Assembly: GCA_024224995.1 (NCBI GenBank)
Contig: JAAENB010000604.1
Location: 1-6,197 of the forward strand
DNA: 6,197 nucleotides
Reading direction: 5' to 3'
Source of the DNA: a bacterium
GTDB taxonomy: Bacteria; Spirochaetota; UBA4802; UBA5550
Of this stretch, positions 1 through 6,156 are shown one piece after another; within the stretch, counting starts at the first letter, position 1; each line of letters starts with the position of its first letter. Both the position numbers and the translations under genes were made by a program. The notes beneath the pieces were generated by a model. It had not been told where the DNA came from. It saw only the letters and a list, made by a program, of their open reading frames with translations, and did no database searches.

Positions 1-6
1 AAGTAA

Positions 7-630
7 TTAATTCCCCAGAGGTTGGCCTGCCATCAGTTTTTGAATTGAAGCACCTCTATCCGGGGGCATTAAGGACAACCAGTATGAAACAAGTGAACTT
101 CTCCCCTCATCGAGAGCCAGTCGTTCAGAAGTTCTAAGAACATCAATAACATTCAGGTTATCCATCTCAAGCATAATACCCACCGCTTTTTCTGGCGGCA
201 TACCTTCCAGGTATCTTGCATTTTGCTCAAGGTTTGCTTTCTTATTGTCGTACATTTTTAATGCTTCATTTAGTGATTTCTCTTTATCTATGGCAGCTTT
301 TTCCCTTTCTGCCAATTCTGTCTGCTTTTGAATGAGTTCCGCTTCAGAAAGTTTTACTATTTTTTCTCTATTTTCAAGTTCATCCCTCCTGAGATCCAGG
401 GCTTCAATTTGCATATTTAATCTTTCCCTATCAAGAACTACAGGTTGTGAGCCATTTTCCAATTCATTCGGAGTTTCAATTCCAAAACGTGATGTAATAG
501 GGGATAACAATTCTTTCCTGTTAATAACACCAAGATAATCAAACCAAACAATTCCTCCAACAAGCAAAACTGCAATTGCTATAAGAAGAATAAATATTTT
601 TAATGCTGATCCAGCAGAACCATATGCCAT
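7..630 (-). CDS. flbB: FlbB-like periplasmic flagellar collar protein (MgtE-N/MotE-like)
   Basis: This 207-aa protein has one hydrophobic helix near the N-terminus (about 11-30, KIFILLIAIAVLLVGGIVWF) with no obvious signal-peptidase site, so it is probably an inner-membrane anchor with the rest in the periplasm. A Glu/Lys-rich coiled coil follows (about 65-140). The C-terminal domain (about 141-200) is like the MgtE N-terminal domain and holds two similar half-repeats: MPPEKAVGIMLEMD (144-157) and MPPDRGASIQKLM (188-200). The architecture, length (about 205 aa in Borrelia) and position after fliJ match FlbB, which in Borrelia forms the base of the periplasmic collar and is needed for stator placement and periplasmic flagellar orientation. 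Bacillota YlxF and alphaproteobacterial MotE share the layout and are the main alternatives. The ATG at 630 has a GGGAGG site (636-641) 5 nt upstream. The gene is complete, its stop lying 6 nt from the window edge. Confidence 0.85.
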   Translation of the reverse strand: MAYGSAGSALKIFILLIAIAVLLVGGIVWFDYLGVINRKELLSPITSRFGIETPNELENGSQPVVLDRERLNMQIEALDLRRDELENREKIVKLSEAELIQKQTELAEREKAAIDKEKSLNEALKMYDNKKANLEQNARYLEGMPPEKAVGIMLEMDNLNVIDVLRTSERLALDEGRSSLVSYWLSLMPPDRGASIQKLMAGQPLGN

Positions 631-703
631 TAAGGCCTCCCTTTACCAGGATTCATGCAAAACATATATTACTGCATTTGCTACCTGGAAGAATCATTTT
701 ATT
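631..703 (-). other. fliJ-flbB intergenic gap, longest in the block
   Basis: These 73 nt hold the flbB ribosome-binding site and weak interrupted dyad symmetry: 5-bp arms at 646-650/684-688 and at 657-661/677-681. There is no T-run typical of a terminator and no convincing -35/-10 pair; a lone TAATAT lies in the middle without a good partner. I see no gene in it. Confidence 0.4.
636..641 (-). promoter_or_regulatory. Ribosome-binding site of flbB
   Basis: On the minus strand this reads GGGAGG, 5 nt before the ATG at 630. It is a near-consensus site, so flbB can initiate independently of fliJ despite the longer gap. Confidence 0.75.
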
Positions 704-1138
704 TTATCCGGATCTTTCCCGGGCTGATTTTGCATTGTTGATATCATCATTTTTTCTCTCTTCATCTTTCTTTTGTAGATGATGGTATTCAACCAGCTTA
801 TGTTCTTTTAGTTTATCAAGTATTTTTCTTTTCTTTGAGGCTTCAATAAAACTCAGCAATACTGATTCACGTTCTTTTTCCTTAAGAACAAGTTCATTTT
901 GTGCAGCTTTCCTTTGGCTGTCCATCCTTGCCTGATAATTAGCAACCGCAATTAAATTTGAGATATTGGTAAAACGATTATCCACGGCGCAACGTAATTT
1001 TTCAGATTCAAAATGTTCAATCATTTTCTTTATCTTAATACATTCCCCTGTTGCGGACGCTAACCGATTCTCCCACTCCTGTTCCTCACTTTTACGTAGT
1101 TTTAAAACTGTTTCAAGGGAAAACTCAAACCTTTTCAT
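704..1138 (-). CDS. fliJ: Flagellar export protein FliJ (export ATPase central stalk/chaperone)
   Basis: FliJ (144 aa; the family is usually about 145-150 aa) is a small antiparallel coiled-coil protein. It inserts into the FliI hexamer like the gamma subunit of F1 and contacts the FlhA export gate; it also helps recycle chaperones. Sequence conservation in this family is low. The call rests on the N-terminal FEFSLETVLKLRKSEEQE, which matches the family's characteristic opening, on the almost entirely helical, charged, heptad-like composition, and on position directly after fliI. No signal peptide or membrane helix is visible. The ATG at 1138 lies within fliI, giving a 14-nt overlap, and has an AGGTGG ribosome-binding site at 1147-1152, 8 nt upstream. 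The corresponding gene is called flbA in Borrelia. Confidence 0.88.
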   Translation of the reverse strand: MKRFEFSLETVLKLRKSEEQEWENRLASATGECIKIKKMIEHFESEKLRCAVDNRFTNISNLIAVANYQARMDSQRKAAQNELVLKEKERESVLLSFIEASKKRKILDKLKEHKLVEYHHLQKKDEERKNDDINNAKSARERSG

Positions 1139-2471
1139 CTATCAATCCACCTGAAGATAGATCAAAACCACTTATATGTCCCGCATCCTGGAGAGTTTTA
1201 TCAAGCTCAGCTTTCTCAAAAGTTCCCTGCCTGAGAAAATCGTTAATATTACCTATTTTATCAATAGCCTCATCAATCTCCGCATTACTTCCCTTTACAT
1301 AAGCACCAATATTGATCAAGTCCTCTTTCTCTGTATAAAGAGCAAGCATCCTGCGGATATTACCAAAGCCTTTCCTTGTTCCTGTATCGGTAATTGAAGG
1401 CTCAAGCCTTGAGATTGAACTTAATACATCTATTGCCGGATAATGATATTTCTCCGCAAGTTTCCTCGACAGCACTATATGGCCATCAAGAATCCCACGA
1501 ACTGCGTCGGCAACGGGATCATCCATATCCCCACCTTCAACCAGAACTGTGTATATACCCGTTATTGATCCTTTATCCGATGTTCCGGATCGTTCCAGCA
1601 ATTTAGGCAATAATGTAAAAACACTAGGAGTATAACCCTTTGAGGCTGGAGGTTCCCCAATAGCAAGGCCAATCTCCCGCTGGGACATTGCAAATCTTGT
1701 CACAGAATCAAAAAGGAGCATAACATCTTTACCCTGGTCCCTGAAATACTCGGCAACCGCCGTTGCGACAAATGCGCCACGAACCCTAGCCAAAGCCGGT
1801 GTATCGGAAGTCGATACAATAATCACCGATTTTTTAAGCCCGTCCTCTCCAAGATCGTTTTCAATAAATTCCCTGACTTCCCGTCCCCTCTCCCCGATCA
1901 ATGCAATTACATTTATATCCGCATTGGTATTTCTGGCAACCATGCTCAAAAGAGTGGATTTCCCAACCCCGGAACCTGAGAAGATTCCCAAACGTTGCCC
2001 ACGGCCAACAGGAACCAGTCCATCTATTGCCCTTACTCCTGTAACAACACGATCGGTAATTCTTTTACGTATCATGGCATCGGGAGGTGTATTCATTGCG
2101 GGATATAATTCAGAACAAGGGATTGGCCCTTTTCCATCGGCAGGTTTTCCCATTCCATTAAGGACCCGTCCAAGCATCTTTTCTGATACTGGAACAGAAA
2201 GCATTGATCCTGTGGCAATTACCTTGCAACCGACCTCTATCCCATACATCTCCTCATATGGCATTAGTTGGACCTTATCCTCTTTTAACGCGACAACTTC
2301 CGCTGAAATGACACCATTTCCCCGGGGGATTATTATCTTGCATACTTCTCCCACGGCAGCGACAGGACCTGCACTCTCAATAACTACACCACGAACCTTT
2401 GTTACAACACCGGTACATTTAATTGAGTCCAGATTTTCAATTACATTTAAATATTTATCAAATAATTGCAT
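1125..2471 (-). CDS. fliI: Flagellum-specific ATP synthase-like export ATPase FliI
   Basis: FliI (448 aa, usual length) is the hexameric ATPase of the flagellar type III export apparatus. It releases substrates from chaperones and helps load them into the export gate. The N-terminal beta-barrel domain is about 1-95. The Walker A loop is GSGVGKST (166-173), with GERGREV (193-199) holding the likely catalytic Glu194. Walker B is VMLLFDSVTRF, with Asp255, and AMSQREIGLAIGEPP follows. The ATPase alpha/beta signature PAIDVLSSIS is at 345-354. These residues separate the FliI/YscN group from rotary F1 subunits, and the gene's place between fliH and fliJ confirms it. The ATG at 2471 is preceded by GGGGGGA at 5-nt spacing. 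The last 14 nt overlap the start of fliJ. All catalytic motifs are intact, so an active enzyme is expected. Confidence 0.97.
   Translation of the reverse strand: MQLFDKYLNVIENLDSIKCTGVVTKVRGVVIESAGPVAAVGEVCKIIIPRGNGVISAEVVALKEDKVQLMPYEEMYGIEVGCKVIATGSMLSVPVSEKMLGRVLNGMGKPADGKGPIPCSELYPAMNTPPDAMIRKRITDRVVTGVRAIDGLVPVGRGQRLGIFSGSGVGKSTLLSMVARNTNADINVIALIGERGREVREFIENDLGEDGLKKSVIIVSTSDTPALARVRGAFVATAVAEYFRDQGKDVMLLFDSVTRFAMSQREIGLAIGEPPASKGYTPSVFTLLPKLLERSGTSDKGSITGIYTVLVEGGDMDDPVADAVRGILDGHIVLSRKLAEKYHYPAIDVLSSISRLEPSITDTGTRKGFGNIRRMLALYTEKEDLINIGAYVKGSNAEIDEAIDKIGNINDFLRQGTFEKAELDKTLQDAGHISGFDLSSGGLIDEKV
1147..1152 (-). promoter_or_regulatory. Ribosome-binding site of fliJ, inside fliI
   Basis: On the minus strand this reads AGGTGG, 8 nt before the fliJ ATG and wholly within the fliI coding region. 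It supports the overlapping start at 1138 over any later methionine. Confidence 0.65.
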
Positions 2472-2474
2472 CTA

Positions 2475-2481
2475 TCCCCCC
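2475..2481 (-). promoter_or_regulatory. Ribosome-binding site of fliI (six-G run)
   Basis: On the minus strand this reads GGGGGGA, ending 3 nt before the ATG, with the G-run itself 4 nt away. It is the only Shine-Dalgarno-like element in the 17-nt gap between the fliH stop and fliI and supports the start at 2471. Confidence 0.65.
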
Positions 2482-2488
2482 AAACATA

Positions 2489-3403
2489 TCACGAATTGAG
2501 ACCGAATTTTATAGGTACAATATCAAGGATTTTTTCCTCTATCTCTTTTAACTGGGAAGAAATCCGGGCATCAATCTGTCCAAAATCTGTTTCAATTATA
2601 CATCCACCCTTATCAACAGATGAATCTTCCATAACGGTTATAGATTTAACATTTTCAACCATTCGGAGAAAGTCTTTTGTGTGGTCTGTAGTAAGCTCAA
2701 GATCGGAAAGATTAACCCTTATAGCCACATCCCCCCTGCTTTTCATTTTTCGAAGAGCCTGGACAACATTATTTATTACCACATTTTTCTGGTTTTCGGA
2801 AATTACCTTTATAACTTTGCTTGAAATCTGAAGCACAAGATCAATAAGCTGTGTTTCAGCCTCATCAATAATCTCCGAACGCTTTTCAATCGATTTATTT
2901 AATATCATATGAGTTCTATCTATAAGTCGCTGGACTTCATCGTTTCCGAATTTAAATCCCTCTTCCCTTCCGGCCTCATATCCCTTGTTATAAGCATCCG
3001 TTGTAACAGCATCTATGCTTTTTTCTGTTTCCTCTTTTAATTGGGTTGTTTCAAGCTGGGCACTGTCAAGAAGCTTTCTTGATTCCTCTTCAGCCAGCTG
3101 TTTCTCTGCGATAGCCTGGTCATTCTTTTTCCTGACCTCTTCAAAAGCGGTTTCCTTTGCTTCCTTGATAATACTGTCAGCCTGAAACTGGGCTTCAGAA
3201 ATTAAAGCCTGCTTCTCCTGTTCCCAGGATGCCCTGAATGCATCAGCTTCCTTTTTAAGATCTTCCGCTGTTGGCCCAAGATATTCGAATTCTTCAAGTT
3301 CCTCAATGTCCTCAACCTCAGATTCGAATACGGGAGGTTTTATTTGAACCTTCTGAGCCGTAAGATTAACAATTTCCTGCGGCCGGAATACACTTTTAGA
3401 CAC
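2489..3403 (-). CDS. fliH: Flagellar export ATPase regulator FliH
   Basis: FliH (304 aa) is the stator-like peripheral stalk of the flagellar type III export ATPase. It dimerises, binds FliI, restrains its activity and links it to the C-ring. The sequence shows a short N-terminus (KSVFRPQEIV), an acidic stretch (about 27-40), a long Glu/Lys/Ala-rich coiled coil (about 46-135), and the FliH hallmark GxxxG repeat GYEAGREEGFKFG (glycines 141, 145, 149, 153). The C-terminal globular domain is related to V/F-ATPase peripheral-stalk subunits and ends with DKGGCIIETDFGQIDARI (264-281), the most conserved part of the family. It is longer than the enterobacterial protein (about 230 aa), with the extra length in the N-terminal half. 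The start is GTG at 3403, chosen because a seven-G Shine-Dalgarno lies 5 nt upstream and no in-frame ATG exists between the fliG stop and this point. It lies 14 nt after fliG and 17 nt before fliI. Confidence 0.93.
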   Translation of the reverse strand: MSKSVFRPQEIVNLTAQKVQIKPPVFESEVEDIEELEEFEYLGPTAEDLKKEADAFRASWEQEKQALISEAQFQADSIIKEAKETAFEEVRKKNDQAIAEKQLAEEESRKLLDSAQLETTQLKEETEKSIDAVTTDAYNKGYEAGREEGFKFGNDEVQRLIDRTHMILNKSIEKRSEIIDEAETQLIDLVLQISSKVIKVISENQKNVVINNVVQALRKMKSRGDVAIRVNLSDLELTTDHTKDFLRMVENVKSITVMEDSSVDKGGCIIETDFGQIDARISSQLKEIEEKILDIVPIKFGLNS

Positions 3404-3408
3404 TTTTA

Positions 3409-3415
3409 CCCCCCC
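3409..3415 (-). promoter_or_regulatory. Seven-G ribosome-binding site of fliH
   Basis: A run of seven G on the minus strand lies 5 nt before the GTG start of fliH and is the only Shine-Dalgarno-like element in the 14-nt gap after fliG. It decides the GTG start. An ATG at 3415-3417 overlaps its first G but leads at once to a stop (ATG GGG GGG TAA), so it is not the fliH start as the sequence stands. Confidence 0.65.
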
Positions 3416-3417
3416 AT

Positions 3418-4446
3418 TTAAACGAGAACATCTTCTTCTCCACTTCTGGCGATAACAACTTCACCCTGCTCTTCAAGCTTCCTGATTATTGCAACTATTT
3501 TCTGCTGGGCCTCCTCAACATCTGTTCGACGTGTTGGCCCCATAAATTCCATATCCTCTTTTAACAGGGCTGCTGCCCGTTTAGACATATTTCTATAAAT
3601 CTTGTCCTGAACATCAGGATCAACAGCTTTTAGTGCTTTGGCAAGCTCATTTGTATCAACTTCCCGCATAACCTTCTGAATGGCCCTGTCATCAAGCATA
3701 ACAATATCCTCAAATACAAACATCCGCTTCTTGATCTCTTCGGCCAGTTCGGGATCATCCTCTTCCAGAGTTTCAATTATTATTTTCTCGGTGGAACGGT
3801 CGACAAGGTTTAAAATATCAACAATACTACCGACACCACCAGCTGCCGTATAATCCTCCTGGGAAAGGGTTGAGAGTTTCTTCTCCAGAACCCTTTCAAT
3901 TTCCCTTAGAACTTCCGGAGATGTACGTGCCATTGTGGCAATTCTTCGAGCAACATCCGATTGCTTGTCCTGTTGCAACTGCCCAAGAATAATCGACGCC
4001 TTTGCCGGTTCAAGGTAGGCAAGAATCAGGGCTATGGTCTGGGGATGTTCCTGCTGGATAAAATTCAACAGATGGGCCGGATCGGTTCTTCTGATAAAAT
4101 CAAAGGGCCGTGTTTTCAACGAGCTTGTAAGACGGCTTATTATATCAACAGCTTTTTGGTTCCCCAGAGATTTTTCAAGGAGCTCCCTGGCGTAATCTAT
4201 ACCACCGGATGATATAAAATCCTGGGCCATCATCAATTCCTGAAACTCCTGAAGCACAGTATCCCGTTGCTCTGAATCTATATTCTCCAATCGGGCAATC
4301 TCAAAAGTAAGGGTCTCAATTTCATCCTCCCTCAAATGCTTGAATATTTCAGCAGAGATCTCGGAACCTAAAGTTACAAGGAATATCGCAGCCTTCTGCC
4401 TACCTGTCAGATCTTCCTTATGGGTTGTCCCCCCCTGTTTAGCCAT
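3418..4446 (-). CDS. fliG: Flagellar motor switch protein FliG
   Basis: FliG (342 aa, usual length) sits on the cytoplasmic face of the MS ring and transmits torque from the stators. The N-terminal domain (about 1-110) would bind the FliF tail. The middle domain carries the family motif EHPQTIA (133-139), which contacts FliM, followed by the flexible Gly-Gly linker (203-204). The C-terminal domain carries MFVFEDI (242-248) and the torque helix. Aligning by eye to E. coli FliG, the charged stator-facing residues appear as K273, R290, E297, D298 and R306. These correspond to K264, R281, D288, D289 and R297, so all charges are kept, with one Asp-to-Glu change. This points to a torque-competent FliG. 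Many spirochetes also have a second, divergent FliG elsewhere; the intact charges and operon position fit the canonical motor copy here (FliG2 in Borrelia naming). The ribosome-binding site GGAGG (4455-4459) lies inside the end of fliF. Confidence 0.97.
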   Translation of the reverse strand: MAKQGGTTHKEDLTGRQKAAIFLVTLGSEISAEIFKHLREDEIETLTFEIARLENIDSEQRDTVLQEFQELMMAQDFISSGGIDYARELLEKSLGNQKAVDIISRLTSSLKTRPFDFIRRTDPAHLLNFIQQEHPQTIALILAYLEPAKASIILGQLQQDKQSDVARRIATMARTSPEVLREIERVLEKKLSTLSQEDYTAAGGVGSIVDILNLVDRSTEKIIIETLEEDDPELAEEIKKRMFVFEDIVMLDDRAIQKVMREVDTNELAKALKAVDPDVQDKIYRNMSKRAAALLKEDMEFMGPTRRTDVEEAQQKIVAIIRKLEEQGEVVIARSGEEDVLV

Positions 4447-4449
4447 TTT

Positions 4450-6156
4450 CTATTCCTCCGCAAGCCAGGTTCTAATTAATTGGGCAACATCCTCAGGATG
4501 CTCCCTGGCCATATTTATCGCATTTTCCTGCATCTCGATTCTCGCCCTTTCCTGTACAGACATCTCAACATCAATTCCCTCTTCCTCGGCACTTCTAAGG
4601 GCTGCCTCACGCATTGCCTGATGCTGCCTGGACAGTTCCTCCTCCCGTAATCTTCGTCTACGTTCAAGTTCCTTGGATATAAGCCTGAAAGCCACAGCGG
4701 CTATTACAATAATTGCCACACCAATAAGGGAAAACAGGATTGTAGTCTGAATCTGCTGTTTCCTCCTATACTCGGCATCCTCTTTCTCTTGTTCTATAGT
4801 CCTATCGAATTTTATATGCTCGACAGTCACACTATCCCCACGGCTATTATCAAAACCGACCGCTGTTGAAACAAGTGCTGCTGAAATTTTTAACTCCTCA
4901 TCAGTTACAGGAGTGTATATTCTCTCCAGACTACCTTCAGGGGAAATAAGCGGTTTTCCTGTTTCCGAGTATTTTTTACTCCAGATTCCGTCCACCACAA
5001 CGGCAATACTCATACGCTTTATTTCAAATGGATTACTATCTTCTGTTGTTTTTACAGTATTAACTTTATAATTGATAGTCTCATTATCCTTATTGTATTT
5101 TCCCACAAGACTGGACAAATCCTTATATGCAGGGGGAGTCTGCCCCTCCTGCCCCGGAGGGCCCTCGGGATTAAAACCAGTACCCTCAAAACTCTCTTTC
5201 TCGGTCATTGTGGACTCTTTTATGGAGAGGACATACTCCTCCTCACTGTAAGGGGTATCCGGATTATCATGGGTTGTAATAATCGGAGTATGTTCCTCCG
5301 TTTCAATTTGCTTGTCCACAAACTCAAGATCAATATCAACATTCATGATATCCACTCTTTTATCTGAAAACATGATCTTGAGTGATTTCAATATTTTACT
5401 ATGATACTGAGCTGCAAGTTTATTCTTAAGATTAAGCATTTTCTCTGTCAGAACCAGCTGGTCTATTTTCTCCAGACCGGCAAAATCGTTTAGAATATTG
5501 CCTGAATAATCCATTATCGTAATATTTTCAGGAAGTAGCCCCTGAACTGCAAACTGAATTATTTTTACAATACCCTCAACTTTTCTACGGTTTGTCGATA
5601 TGTCGCTTCCAGGCCTTGGCGTAATAATTACAGAAGCGGTCGGAGGATCCTGGGACTCGGTAAAGTATTCTTTTTTAGGCATTACCAGTGTTATTTTCGC
5701 CGAGTCAACATCATCAAAGGCCTCGATGTGCTGCTCTACTGTGGTTTTTATGGCCCTCTGGAGATTAACATTCCGTTCAAAATCGGTTAATGTCCACCGG
5801 TCTTTGTCAAAAAGGGCCCAGGGATCGATTCCATCGGTTATTATATCGTCACGAATAAGAATTGCAACCATTTTCCTGGCAATTCTCTCATCCTTGACCA
5901 GAATATAGTCATCTGCAACTTTGCTTTCAACATTCTCTTTTGCAAGGGCAACTACAATCTTTTCCCTTTGATCCGGATCAGTAATTGGCTGATTTATCAA
6001 CCTGACCATAGACGGAGATGCAGAAAAAGTCACCAGTAATACAAGTCCCAAAATACAAACACCGACAATGGCAAAAAAGATTATTTTTTGAATTACTGTC
6101 CATTTAATCCAGAACTTTTTTAACTGTTCAAGAATCCGTTTAAAAAAATCGTTCAT
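4450..6156 (-). CDS. fliF: Flagellar MS-ring protein FliF
   Basis: FliF (568 aa, normal length) forms the MS ring in the inner membrane, the platform on which the rotor and export gate assemble. The sequence shows a short cytoplasmic N-terminus, a first membrane helix at about residues 24-46, a periplasmic part, and a second helix at about 470-492 followed by an arginine-rich stop-transfer segment (ERRRRLREEE). The periplasmic part contains the YscJ/FliF ring-building folds: about 50-120, then about 125-225 (with VDSAKITLVMPKKEYF and TASVIITPRPG), and a third at about 240-450. The third is split by an acidic Gly/Pro-rich insertion (NPEGPPGQEGQTPPAY, about 329-344). The C-terminal tail (about 540-568, with MAREHPEDVAQLIRTWL) matches the FliG-binding segment of the family. 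The ATG at 6156 is preceded by a strong ribosome-binding site. The stop lies 3 nt before fliG, consistent with coupled translation of these two partners. No defects are seen. Confidence 0.97.
   Translation of the reverse strand: MNDFFKRILEQLKKFWIKWTVIQKIIFFAIVGVCILGLVLLVTFSASPSMVRLINQPITDPDQREKIVVALAKENVESKVADDYILVKDERIARKMVAILIRDDIITDGIDPWALFDKDRWTLTDFERNVNLQRAIKTTVEQHIEAFDDVDSAKITLVMPKKEYFTESQDPPTASVIITPRPGSDISTNRRKVEGIVKIIQFAVQGLLPENITIMDYSGNILNDFAGLEKIDQLVLTEKMLNLKNKLAAQYHSKILKSLKIMFSDKRVDIMNVDIDLEFVDKQIETEEHTPIITTHDNPDTPYSEEEYVLSIKESTMTEKESFEGTGFNPEGPPGQEGQTPPAYKDLSSLVGKYNKDNETINYKVNTVKTTEDSNPFEIKRMSIAVVVDGIWSKKYSETGKPLISPEGSLERIYTPVTDEELKISAALVSTAVGFDNSRGDSVTVEHIKFDRTIEQEKEDAEYRRKQQIQTTILFSLIGVAIIVIAAVAFRLISKELERRRRLREEELSRQHQAMREAALRSAEEEGIDVEMSVQERARIEMQENAINMAREHPEDVAQLIRTWLAEE
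4455..4459 (-). promoter_or_regulatory. Ribosome-binding site of fliG, inside the fliF end
   Basis: On the minus strand this reads GGAGG, 8 nt before the fliG ATG. It lies within the last codons of fliF, so ribosomes finishing fliF would expose or re-use it. This fits balanced synthesis of the FliF-FliG pair. Confidence 0.75.

Larger units (their letters stand above)
7..6156 (-). other. Flagellar operon segment fliF-fliG-fliH-fliI-fliJ-flbB
   Basis: Six genes in one direction with spacings of 3, 14, 17, -14 and 73 nt, and no visible internal terminator or convincing promoter, indicate one transcript. The order matches the large spirochete motility operon, in which flgB, flgC and fliE normally precede fliF, and further hook and motor genes (flbC/flgD, flgE, motA, motB, fliL, fliM and others) follow flbB. 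Those genes are outside the window, so their presence here is inferred. Confidence 0.85.

Noticed and set aside
631..703. A possible promoter for flbB (TAATAT on the minus strand at about 668-673)
   Set aside because: The best hexamer at the right distance upstream (TTCTTC) is a poor -35 match, and AT-rich sequence makes TAATAT common by chance.
1924..2499. A 191-codon open frame on the plus strand opposite fliI
   Set aside because: It is antisense to a fully conserved FliI N-terminal half, the translation looks like no known protein family, and no convincing plus-strand ribosome-binding site is seen.
2466..2831. A 121-codon open frame on the plus strand opposite fliH
   Set aside because: It is antisense to the FliH C-terminal domain and overlaps another antisense frame; its Ser/Ile/Phe-rich composition is typical of the reverse complement of a coiled-coil gene.
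3415..3417. ATG directly after the fliG stop as the fliH start
   Set aside because: With seven G in the run it reads ATG GGG GGG TAA and terminates at once, so GTG at 3403 is the supported start.
5600..5908. A 102-codon open frame on the plus strand opposite fliF
   Set aside because: It is antisense to the conserved second ring-building domain of FliF and shows no domain or start signal of its own.
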